Source: an uncultured Clostridia bacterium (lineage in GTDB: Bacteria; Bacillota; Clostridia; Oscillospirales; Acutalibacteraceae). Taken from it: a DNA stretch of 7,232 nucleotides. A program made the position numbers and the translations under genes. The notes beneath the pieces are model-generated. The model saw nothing but the letters and a program-made list of their open reading frames with translations, was not told the DNA's origin and did not search any database. Below, piece by piece: positions 1 through 6,266 of this stretch (positions within the stretch are counted from its first letter, which is position 1; every line of letters begins with the position of its first letter). The DNA lies in contig CALGGQ010000047.1 of assembly GCA_937915775.1 (NCBI GenBank), positions 1-7,232 of the forward strand, given 5' to 3'.

Positions 1-116
1 GCCTGATACTGCTTTCTCGCTTCCCAGGTTTTGAGGAATTCCGGTTCCCGCTGCGGCAGCGACGCGCGCATCGGGAAATCGGTTTTCGGTAAATTTAAGG
101 TTTGATTATAATCCAT
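1..116 (-). CDS. ileS: Isoleucyl-tRNA synthetase, N-terminal fragment (3' end beyond window)
   Basis: Class I aminoacyl-tRNA synthetase that charges tRNA-Ile with isoleucine in the cytoplasm. Only the first 38 codons lie in the window; the gene runs off the left edge. The visible N-terminus contains NLPKTDFPMRASLPQREP followed shortly by a Trp-Glu pair, the conserved opening of bacterial IleS. The HIGH and KMSKS signatures and the editing domain would lie outside, so they cannot be checked. The ATG at 116 is preceded by AAGGAGA at 127-133, ten bases upstream, which fixes the start. The gene follows divIVA after 33 nt, the order also seen in Bacillus and many Clostridia. The gap is too short for the T-box leader that often precedes ileS in Firmicutes. 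Identity is quite secure despite the short length, because both the N-terminal motif and the neighbour agree. Confidence 0.9.
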   Translation of the reverse strand, partial: MDYNQTLNLPKTDFPMRASLPQREPEFLKTWEARKQYQ

Positions 117-126
117 TTGGTTGCAA

Positions 127-133
127 TCTCCTT
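127..133 (-). promoter_or_regulatory. Ribosome binding site of ileS
   Basis: AAGGAGA on the minus strand, ten bases before the ATG at 116. It is a near-consensus Shine-Dalgarno sequence and supports the start of an open reading frame too short to be found by length alone. Confidence 0.8.
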
Positions 134-149
134 GCGTGTAGTATGTAAA

Positions 150-1406
150 TTATCTCTTTTTCTTGAAGAAGCCCTTGAAGCGCGGCTCATCGTCGTCATA
201 TTCCTCGTAATCATCGGGCGGAACAAGAGAAATAGTCTGCGTTTTATCTAAATGCGGGTCCTTATGGCTGATGTTGAAATAGTTTTCAAACGGCTGCTTT
301 TCCTCCTCGTCAAAGAGGGATTTTTCCTCCTCCTCGATTTCGGGAACGGCAGCGGGCTCAACCGGGGTGAACTCATTGCTGGAAAACGCGGCAACGGCAG
401 CCATAGCAGCCTCTCTGTCCTCCTCAGAGGGTTCAGCAGGCGCTGCCTGAGACTCGGACATCACATCCTCAAATTCTTCAACCGCTTTCTCAGCCGGCTC
501 CTCGGCAGGTTCTGCAACAGGCTCAGTAAACAATGCTTCCAGCTCCTCATCGCTTGCCGCATCGTATTCTTTTACTTCTGCTGCCGGCGCTTCCTCGGCT
601 TCTGCCTCCGGCGCTTCAATCGCAATCTCCTGCGGAATGGCTTCTTCGATTTCACCGATTTCCGCTACAAGAGAGCTGACCTCCTTGTCAAGCTCCTGCA
701 CGCCGCTTTCCGCGTCGGCGGTTTCCTCGGATTCCAGCTTGGCAGCGTTGAGCACATCGAGCTGCGCAGTATACAGCGACTTGAGGTTTTCGATAAAGGA
801 GGCAGCGTCCTTTCTGAGCGCCGAATTGAGCAGCTCATAGGCCTCCTTCTCTTCCTTGGACTTCGTAATTAAATCGTCGGAAATCGCCTTTGCCTGGTCC
901 AGAATATCCTGCGCCACAATCTTAGAGGAGCTGATGGCTTCGTTTGCCTTGCTCTCTGCATCGCTGACAAGGGCATTCGCCTTCGTCTGTGCCTCAGCAA
1001 CCAGCGCGTCTGCTTCGTCCGTCTTTTCCTTCAGCAGAGAAGCGGCATACTCTCTTGCCTCGCCGACAATCTTGTCCGCCTGCTCGTTGGCTTCGCTGAC
1101 GGTGGTATCCGCTTTCGCACGGCTGTCGGAAAGCAGCTGCTCGGACTGGTCGGAGGCGTCCTTGGTAATTCTGTCCGCCATTTTCTGCGCGGTCAGAAGC
1201 GCCGTTTTAATGGAATCCTCTTCCGCACGGTACTCCTCAATCTTGCCTGCCAGCAGCTCGAGCTTGCGGTAAAGCTCTTTATTCTCATTCTCATAGCCGG
1301 TAATGGTTTCCGCTGCCTGAGAAAGCAGGGAATCCACCTCTTCCACACGGTAACCGTGCTCTGCCGGTGTGAGCTGATAATTTCTTAAATCGTTAGCGCT
1401 AATCAT
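150..1406 (-). CDS. divIVA: DivIVA-family polar/septal coiled-coil scaffold protein
   Basis: Scaffold that senses curved membrane at poles and septa and recruits partners for division or cell-wall growth (family knowledge). I chose the ATG at 1406 (418 aa) over one 18 bases upstream because GGAGGG at 1414-1419 sits seven bases before it; the upstream ATG abuts that site. Residues 1-60 form the DivIVA N-terminal domain, with the GYRVEEVDSLL signature near 18-28. Residues 77-186 are ten back-to-back 11-residue repeats, Ala at the start and hydrophobic near positions 4-5, predicting a long hendecad coiled coil. Residues from about 240 to 400 are acidic and Pro/Ala/Glu-rich, probably disordered. 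The protein ends in RFKGFFKKKR, a basic aromatic tail. At 418 aa it is far longer than the roughly 160-residue Bacillus protein. It lies 24 nt after sepF and 33 nt before ileS, the usual division-cluster context. Confidence 0.9.
   Translation of the reverse strand: MISANDLRNYQLTPAEHGYRVEEVDSLLSQAAETITGYENENKELYRKLELLAGKIEEYRAEEDSIKTALLTAQKMADRITKDASDQSEQLLSDSRAKADTTVSEANEQADKIVGEAREYAASLLKEKTDEADALVAEAQTKANALVSDAESKANEAISSSKIVAQDILDQAKAISDDLITKSKEEKEAYELLNSALRKDAASFIENLKSLYTAQLDVLNAAKLESEETADAESGVQELDKEVSSLVAEIGEIEEAIPQEIAIEAPEAEAEEAPAAEVKEYDAASDEELEALFTEPVAEPAEEPAEKAVEEFEDVMSESQAAPAEPSEEDREAAMAAVAAFSSNEFTPVEPAAVPEIEEEEKSLFDEEEKQPFENYFNISHKDPHLDKTQTISLVPPDDYEEYDDDEPRFKGFFKKKR
849..1178 (-). 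repeat. Ten tandem 33-bp / 11-residue (hendecad) repeats inside divIVA
   Basis: Residues 77-186 of DivIVA divide without gaps into ten units of eleven residues. Examples are ADKIVGEAREY (110-120) and ANALVSDAESK (143-153). Each unit starts with Ala or Ser, has an aliphatic or similar residue around positions 4-5, and is rich in Ala, Glu, Asp and Lys. The DNA period is 33 bp, but the repeats are degenerate at nucleotide level, so this is a protein-level periodicity rather than a simple DNA repeat. Eleven-residue spacing is typical of right-handed or straight coiled coils. Confidence 0.8.
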
Positions 1407-1413
1407 ATTCTTT

Positions 1414-1419
1414 CCCTCC
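1414..1419 (-). promoter_or_regulatory. Ribosome binding site that decides the divIVA start
   Basis: GGAGGG lies seven bases before the ATG at 1406. A second in-frame ATG at 1424 would place this site inside the coding sequence with no good site of its own, so the downstream ATG is preferred. Confidence 0.8.
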
Positions 1420-1430
1420 ATCACACATAT

Positions 1431-1955
1431 TTAGAAAAACATTCCGTTATTTTCGAGCTCGTCAATCAAATCGCCCATCACATCCACGTTGTACGGCGTG
1501 ATGATGTAGGTTGAATTGGCAACGCGCTTAATCTGACCGTTATTGGCATACGCCACGCCGGACAGGAAATCCAGCAAACGTCTTGCGATATCGCGGTTGG
1601 TCGCCTCCAGATTGAGCACGACCGTTCTCTTTTCGTTCAGGTTATCGGCAATGTTTGCCGCCTCGTCATACTTTTCCGGCTTAACCAGCACAACCTGGAA
1701 CTGCGTGGTGGCGTGAATGTTGACAACCTTATCGTTCTTCTGCCGTCTGAGCGGACGCTCTGCAGGGCGTTCCTCGCGGTCAAAGGAGGGCAGCGGGCGC
1801 TCCGTGCGCTCGTAGCTGCGCTCCGCTCTTTCTAAGCTGCGCTCCTGCCTGTCATATCGCGAGGCATTGTTAAAGGAGCCTGTATCCTCATAATAATCTT
1901 CAAAATCGTCATCGTCGTCGCTGATAATCTCTTTTACCTTGTCAAAAAATCCCAT
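1431..1955 (-). CDS. sepF: Cell division protein SepF
   Basis: Cytoplasmic division protein that polymerises, binds the FtsZ C-terminus and attaches the Z-ring to membrane through an N-terminal amphipathic helix (family knowledge). The ATG at 1955 gives 174 aa beginning MGFFDKVKEII, matching the expected membrane-binding helix; GAGGG at 1962-1966 is six bases upstream. An ATG two codons earlier abuts the same site and is less likely. Residues 13-24 are an acidic run. Residues about 35-70 are a charged Arg/Glu linker with imperfect heptads such as ERSLERA (38-44). The conserved SepF domain spans about 78-165 and includes VVLVKPEKYDEA, RTVVLNLE and RRLLDFLSG. Length is close to the usual 150 aa, extended by the linker. 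It follows yggS after 19 nt and precedes divIVA by 24 nt, the classic order. Confidence 0.95.
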   Translation of the reverse strand: MGFFDKVKEIISDDDDDFEDYYEDTGSFNNASRYDRQERSLERAERSYERTERPLPSFDREERPAERPLRRQKNDKVVNIHATTQFQVVLVKPEKYDEAANIADNLNEKRTVVLNLEATNRDIARRLLDFLSGVAYANNGQIKRVANSTYIITPYNVDVMGDLIDELENNGMFF

Positions 1956-1961
1956 TTTCAT

Positions 1962-1966
1962 CCCTC
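1962..1966 (-). promoter_or_regulatory. Ribosome binding site that decides the sepF start
   Basis: GAGGG (in GTGAGGGA) directly abuts the ATG at 1961 but is six bases before the ATG at 1955. The spacing favours the second ATG, which also gives the typical SepF N-terminus. Confidence 0.7.
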
Positions 1967-1974
1967 ACGCTTTC

Positions 1975-2700
1975 TTAAAAATATTTTCTGGCTCCGAAAA
2001 TCGCAGAGCCGACTCTTACTATATTGGAACCCTCGGCGACAGCGGCTTCGTAATCGCCGCTCATGCCCATAGAGAGGATTTGCATATCTATATTATCTAT
2101 TCTTTTATCCCTAATGTCAATAAATCTTTTATGCATTAAGGAAAAATATTTTCTGACTTCCTGCTCATCGCAAATCGGCGGAATCGTCATCAGTCCCTTG
2201 ATTCTGATATTCCCCAGTTCTGCGATTTCAGCGAGCAGCTCGTCGAGCGCTTCGATATATATGCCGCTCTTGGAGTCCTCCTTGCCGACGTTCACCTCCA
2301 CCAAAATATCGGTGGTAACGCCCTTTTTTGCCGATTCCTTGCTGATTTCTTTCGCGAGCTTGACGGAATCGACCGATTCAATCATATCCACCTCGCCGAC
2401 AATCTGTTTCACCTTATTGGTCTGCAAATGCCCGATGAGGTGCTTTTCCACATGTTCCAGATGCAGCGCCTCCTTTTTGCCGAGGAATTCCTGCACCCTG
2501 TTTTCGCCGATTAAATCGGCGCCTGCGTCCAGCACGGGGTTGATATAAGCGGCTTCCACGGTTTTGGTCACGCACATCAGACGGACATCGTTTTCGCTTC
2601 TGCCCGCCTTGACGGCTGCTTCGGCAACGCTGTTTTTGACGCGCTGATAGTTTTCCAGCGTAGCTTTGACTCTGGCTTCATCAAGTAAAGACCTTTCCAT
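1975..2700 (-). CDS. yggS: YggS/PLPBP-family pyridoxal phosphate homeostasis protein
   Basis: Cytoplasmic PLP-binding protein with an alanine-racemase-like barrel; the family has no established catalytic activity and is linked to vitamin B6 and amino-acid balance. The ATG at 2700 gives 241 aa, close to the usual 220-240. Lys46 in LMCVTKTVEA is the expected Schiff-base lysine. Other signatures are GENRVQEF (65-72), HLIGHLQTNK (87-96), SMGMSGDY (210-217), which is the phosphate-binding region, and VRVGSAIFG (228-236). The frame stays open up to 2766, but the extra 22 residues (Arg-rich, MRKTRRASG) do not belong to the family and overlap the HlyD-like gene. AAAGGGG at 2708-2714 precedes the chosen start by seven bases. 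The first 20 bases overlap the end of the upstream gene, suggesting translational coupling. Proximity to sepF (ylmE-ylmF order in Bacillus) is widely conserved. Confidence 0.95.
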   Translation of the reverse strand: MERSLLDEARVKATLENYQRVKNSVAEAAVKAGRSENDVRLMCVTKTVEAAYINPVLDAGADLIGENRVQEFLGKKEALHLEHVEKHLIGHLQTNKVKQIVGEVDMIESVDSVKLAKEISKESAKKGVTTDILVEVNVGKEDSKSGIYIEALDELLAEIAELGNIRIKGLMTIPPICDEQEVRKYFSLMHKRFIDIRDKRIDNIDMQILSMGMSGDYEAAVAEGSNIVRVGSAIFGARKYF

Positions 2701-3910
2701 CCTCAAGCCCCTTTCCCTGTGTAATAATCTGGTCGTACAACCGGATGCCCTTCTGGTTTTCCTCATCGTATTTCAGCAGCACATAATCGTCCGCCGAATA
2801 GATAACCTCCGCCTCTCTGAAATGCACCTGGCTGGAGATGAGCGCATACACGCCCTTTTGATCGCCGGATACATGCAGCGCCGCTGCCGGCACCTTGATG
2901 CCCTCGTATGATTTGACGCGGATTTCGATATCCTCCGCTCGCAGGGAGGAAATCTTGGAATCAAGGTTGCTGCACTTCATCACCAATACGGTTCTTTCCT
3001 GACCGAGCGTGGTCTCCGCTCCGCTGACAATCTGCACGGTGATCACGGTGTCGTCGCTGTCCTTGAGCGCAATCTGCACCTTGCCGCCGTTGCGTAAATC
3101 CTTGATATCCTCGGTGTTGACCACACATTCGAGGTACCACGCATAGCTTGTTACCAGCTTGCCGAGGTAATTGTTATCCTTTTCCTTCGTGTTTCTGACA
3201 GTATCAATCGCGCTGAGCAGCTGCTCCTCGGTGAGCTCGGGCGCCGTTTCGTAATCCACCAGGTTTTCAAAGCCGTCCGTATAACTTGAGAATACGCCGG
3301 ACACATCGGTGCTGATATAGCTGTCCGGGCTGGCTGAGGCAGCATACTGCTCCGACTGCGTGCGCAGCTCCTGAATGATGGAGAGCAAATCCACCGACTC
3401 GCCTATCAACATCTGCCGCCGTAAGATACCGTCATTCACCTTGTCGCCCGCTGCTTCAACGGAGGCGGATTTGCCGCCGTACACGGCGCGGATATAGCTG
3501 TCAATATCGGTATCAATTTCCGCATTGATGGATTCCACACTGGCGGACTGACCGAGCGTCTGCGCCTCCAGCCCCTCATAGTACGCAAGCTGGCTCTGCA
3601 GTTCATGATACTTCGAATAGCCGGAAGCCGCCTCCTGCGAAGAAAACACCATCGCCACATTGCCGCCGACATTCACCTTGTCGCCGTCTGCCAGACACGG
3701 CACGGTGATGCCGCTGCCCGCCTTATTCACGGTATGCTCATCGCGGATGACAAGCGCTGTGGCGTCCACCTTATCATAAACGGTGGATATCACTGCCGTT
3801 TCGGTTTTGAGGTCAATATGCGTCACCGAATAGGTTTCATACGCGATATACGAGAAAATAAGAACAATGGCAATGACCATCAGAATATTGTCTATTCTTA
3901 TTTTTTTCAC
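2681..3910 (-). CDS. HlyD-like single-pass membrane adaptor protein, partner unknown
   Basis: Predicted membrane-anchored, mostly extracytoplasmic protein of 409 aa. A short basic start is followed by one hydrophobic segment at about residues 8-27, with no obvious lipobox or cleavage site. Residues about 60-90 resemble half of a biotinyl-lipoyl-type domain, with DGDKVNVGG at 75-83. Residues about 95-220 are mainly helical and probably coiled coil. Residues 337-409, starting GIKVPAAALHV, resemble the C-terminal beta domain of RND/ABC membrane-fusion (HlyD) adaptors. Such adaptors normally bridge a transporter, but none is present here. The start is GTG at 3910, overlapping the miaA stop by four bases, with AGGAGG at 3920-3925 inside miaA. 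Similar proteins occur upstream of yggS-sepF in Clostridia (recollection), so a role in envelope or division is possible but inferred. The fold call is moderately secure; the function is unknown. Confidence 0.75.
   Translation of the reverse strand: MKKIRIDNILMVIAIVLIFSYIAYETYSVTHIDLKTETAVISTVYDKVDATALVIRDEHTVNKAGSGITVPCLADGDKVNVGGNVAMVFSSQEAASGYSKYHELQSQLAYYEGLEAQTLGQSASVESINAEIDTDIDSYIRAVYGGKSASVEAAGDKVNDGILRRQMLIGESVDLLSIIQELRTQSEQYAASASPDSYISTDVSGVFSSYTDGFENLVDYETAPELTEEQLLSAIDTVRNTKEKDNNYLGKLVTSYAWYLECVVNTEDIKDLRNGGKVQIALKDSDDTVITVQIVSGAETTLGQERTVLVMKCSNLDSKISSLRAEDIEIRVKSYEGIKVPAAALHVSGDQKGVYALISSQVHFREAEVIYSADDYVLLKYDEENQKGIRLYDQIITQGKGLEDGKVFT
2708..2714 (-). promoter_or_regulatory. 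Ribosome binding site supporting the internal yggS start
   Basis: AAAGGGG lies seven bases before the ATG at 2700, within the last codons of the HlyD-like gene. It supports the shorter YggS over the longer open frame beginning at 2766. Confidence 0.65.
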
Positions 3911-4836
3911 TGCTCAAAACCTCCTAAAAATTCTTTTGCCGCCTGTTCTGCCGCGTCGTACAGCGCTTCGCCGTCCTGCTCATCGGCATACAGCCAGATA
4001 ACGCTTTCGTTACGGCGGAACCACGTCAGCTGGCGCTTGGCGTAACGCCGTGTTTCACGCTTCAGATTGTCAAGCGCCTCGTCTAAAGAAATATCGCCGC
4101 TGAAATACGGCTGTAGCTCCTTATGCCCGATTGCCTGACGGGCGGTCACGCCGCTCAAGTTCAGCATTGCTTTAGCTTCTTCAAGCAAGCCGTTTTGCAC
4201 CATCGCGTCTACGCGGCGGTTAATGCGGTCATACAGCTTTTCCCTGTCGCGGTAGGTAATGCCGAGGTACAGCGCCTCAAACGGGCTTTTCTCACGGTGC
4301 GAGGCTTCGTTCTGCTGCGTTTTGCTCACACCGCCGTAATACAGTTCCAGCGCGCGTATCACACGCTTGCGGTTATTCGGATGAATCTCCTTTGCCGCTG
4401 CTTCGTCAACGGCGCACAACTCGGCATACAGGGCTTCGTTCGTCTCCTGCGCCAGCCGTTCGCGCAGCGCTGTGTCAGCGCCAACCTCCGAAAAGGTGAG
4501 GTTGTTCACCAGGCTGTCAATAAACAGCCCCGTGCCGCCGACAACAATCGGCACCCTGCCGCGCGCCGCAATTTCCTGCGCCTTCTCTTTGGCAAGGGCA
4601 ACAAAATCCGCAACGGAAAAGGTCTTACTGACGTCTAAAAATTCCAGCAGATGATGCGGGATTCCCAGCTGCTCCTGTTCGGTGGCAGCCGCTGTTGCCA
4701 CGGGCATTCCCTTGTAGACCTGCATCGAATCGGCGGAGATAATTTCGCCGTTTAGCCGCTTTGCCAGCTCAACGCCGAGCGCGGTTTTGCCGGACGCCGT
4801 GGCGCCTACCACGCAGACGATTTTAATTTTTTCCAT
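3907..4836 (-). CDS. miaA: tRNA dimethylallyltransferase MiaA
   Basis: Transfers a dimethylallyl group from DMAPP to N6 of A37 in tRNAs that read UNN codons, giving i6A37, which steadies codon-anticodon pairing. The product is 309 aa, normal for the family. The P-loop GATASGKT is at 11-18. DSMQVYKGM at 36-44 carries the family's catalytic Asp, and GGTGLF at 100-105 its conserved Thr. IHPNNRKRVIRALE, RQAIGHKEL and RRYAKRQLTWFRR follow in the expected order; the last is the tRNA-binding region. The ATG at 4836 is two bases after the mutL stop and has only a weak site (AGGG in the mutL end), so coupling to mutL translation is likely. The 3' end overlaps the HlyD-like GTG start by four bases. mutL-miaA adjacency is common in bacteria. 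There are no missing motifs. Confidence 0.97.
   Translation of the reverse strand: MEKIKIVCVVGATASGKTALGVELAKRLNGEIISADSMQVYKGMPVATAAATEQEQLGIPHHLLEFLDVSKTFSVADFVALAKEKAQEIAARGRVPIVVGGTGLFIDSLVNNLTFSEVGADTALRERLAQETNEALYAELCAVDEAAAKEIHPNNRKRVIRALELYYGGVSKTQQNEASHREKSPFEALYLGITYRDREKLYDRINRRVDAMVQNGLLEEAKAMLNLSGVTARQAIGHKELQPYFSGDISLDEALDNLKRETRRYAKRQLTWFRRNESVIWLYADEQDGEALYDAAEQAAKEFLGGFEQ
3920..3925 (-). promoter_or_regulatory. Consensus ribosome binding site for the GTG start of the HlyD-like gene
   Basis: AGGAGG is nine bases before the GTG at 3910 and lies within the last codons of miaA. It is the strongest Shine-Dalgarno sequence in the window. It supports a non-ATG start in the stop-start overlap GTGA. 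Confidence 0.8.
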
Positions 4837-4838
4837 AG

Positions 4839-6266
4839 CTACGCCCTGCCGAACTGTTTTTCAATGTCGTATTTCGACATCTTTATCATCACCGGTCTGC
4901 CATGCGGACAGTAGCGCACATTCGGCATGGACAGTAAGCGCTTGACAAACAAATCGCGCTCATAGGGCGATGTGTAATCCCCTGCCTTGACAGCAGCCCG
5001 GCACGAGGTGGATTCAAAAATCCAGTTCATCTTTTCCGGCATAATATCCGTCTTACCCTCGAGCAGCTTGCCCGCCGTTTCCGTGATTAAATCCTCCACG
5101 CCCTCGCCGTTTAAGATGGACGGGCATTCGCGCACAATCACGGCGCTGTTGCCGAAATCCTCCACGAGGAAGCCGCACTTGGCATATAAATCAAGATTGT
5201 CCAGCACCGCCGTGTACTCCTCTTTGGAGAGGCGCACCGTCACCGGCGCCAGCAGCACCTGGGAGGCAATCTCCGTGCTGTTTTTCAGCTTTTCAAAATT
5301 CATCCGTTCGTGAGCGGCGTGCTTGTCAATAAAGTAAAGCGCGCCCTCCATCTCAATGATGATATAGGTTTTAAACGCTTCGCCGACCACACGGAAATCG
5401 GGAATCTCCGTCTCCTGCTGCGGCGTTGGCGACTGCGGTTTTTCCTCCGCATTCTGAATACCCAATTCGGAGAGATTGATTTTATACGCCTCTCCGTAGA
5501 ACAAATCGTCCTTTTGCACCTCTATCGGTGCCTCCGGCGACGCCACCTGCCAGAAATTTTCCGGGTTCGGCTGCTTGAACTCTATCTGCTGCGGCGCTTC
5601 TTCCCGCCGGGTGAACAAATCCAGTCTGCCCGAGGCGGTTGTTACCGTCGGCTTCTTTTCCTCAAAATGCGCCTCCTTGGGCGTATCGCCCGCCTCAATA
5701 GCGGATTTTACGCCGTAATACACCAGCTCAAACACCGGCCGTTCGTTCGCAAACCGCACCTCAATCTTCGCAGGGTGAACGTTCACATCTACAAACGAAG
5801 TGTCGCATGCAATGTTCAGCACACAGCCGGGGAAATGACCGACCATGATGCTGTTGCGGTACGCCTGCTCGAGCGCCGCCATCGCCGTCTGGCATTTGAC
5901 CAAACGCTTATTGATGAAGAAGAACTGCATCGCGCGGCTCTTGCGGGAGGCGGAGGGCTTTGTAACCACGCCCGTCACGCGCATATTGTTAACGCTGTAA
6001 TCCACCTCAATAAGCGACTGCGCAAATTCTCTGCCGAACACGGAATAAACCGTGCTCTTTAAATCGCCGTTGCCGGCCGTCATCAGCACCTGCTTGCCGT
6101 CGCGGATAAAACGAAACGCAATATCGGGATGGCTGATCGCCATTCTGTCCACAATACCGGCAACGGAATTACCCTCCGTCACATCCTTTTTCAGAAACTT
6201 CATTCTGGCAGGCGTGTTGAAGAAAATATCGCGCACCGCAATCGTGGTACCGACGGGGCAGCCCGC
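4839..6266 (-). other. MutL portion: transducer domain, linker and endonuclease-type C-terminal domain
   Basis: MutL couples MutS mismatch recognition to strand incision. This part begins in the middle of the N-terminal region at AGCPVGTTIAVRD, followed by FFNTPARMKFL. The transducer domain ends with the conserved Lys of VNVHPAKIEVRF (codon 5766-5768). A variable Pro/Glu/Gln-rich linker spans about 5700-5400. The C-terminal dimerisation domain carries the metal-dependent endonuclease motifs: DKHAAHERMNFE at 5292-5327 (pattern DQHAxxExxxxE with Lys for Gln), SCR at 4998-5006, CPHGRP at 4893-4910 and FGR at 4845-4853. This is the nicking type of MutL found in bacteria without MutH. These motifs are intact, so the 3' half looks like a healthy native gene cut only at its 5' side. 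Confidence 0.9.

Noticed and set aside
252..872. Plus-strand open frame of 206 codons opposite divIVA
   Set aside because: Its Arg/Leu/Phe-rich composition is what the antisense of a Glu/Ala-rich coiled-coil gene produces. No domain is visible.
849..1178. 33-bp periodicity as a possible CRISPR or DNA tandem array
   Set aside because: The units are not identical in DNA, have no spacers and are explained by the 11-residue protein repeat in DivIVA.
2701..2766. Extended N-terminus of YggS from an ATG at 2766
   Set aside because: The added 22 residues are Arg-rich, absent from the family and overlap conserved HlyD-like coding sequence. A better-placed ribosome binding site supports 2700.
5310..6062. 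Long open frame of 250 codons on the plus strand opposite mutL
   Set aside because: It lies wholly antisense to well-conserved MutL sequence, is Arg/Leu/His-rich with no recognisable domain, and has no supporting context. It is a shadow of the coding strand.
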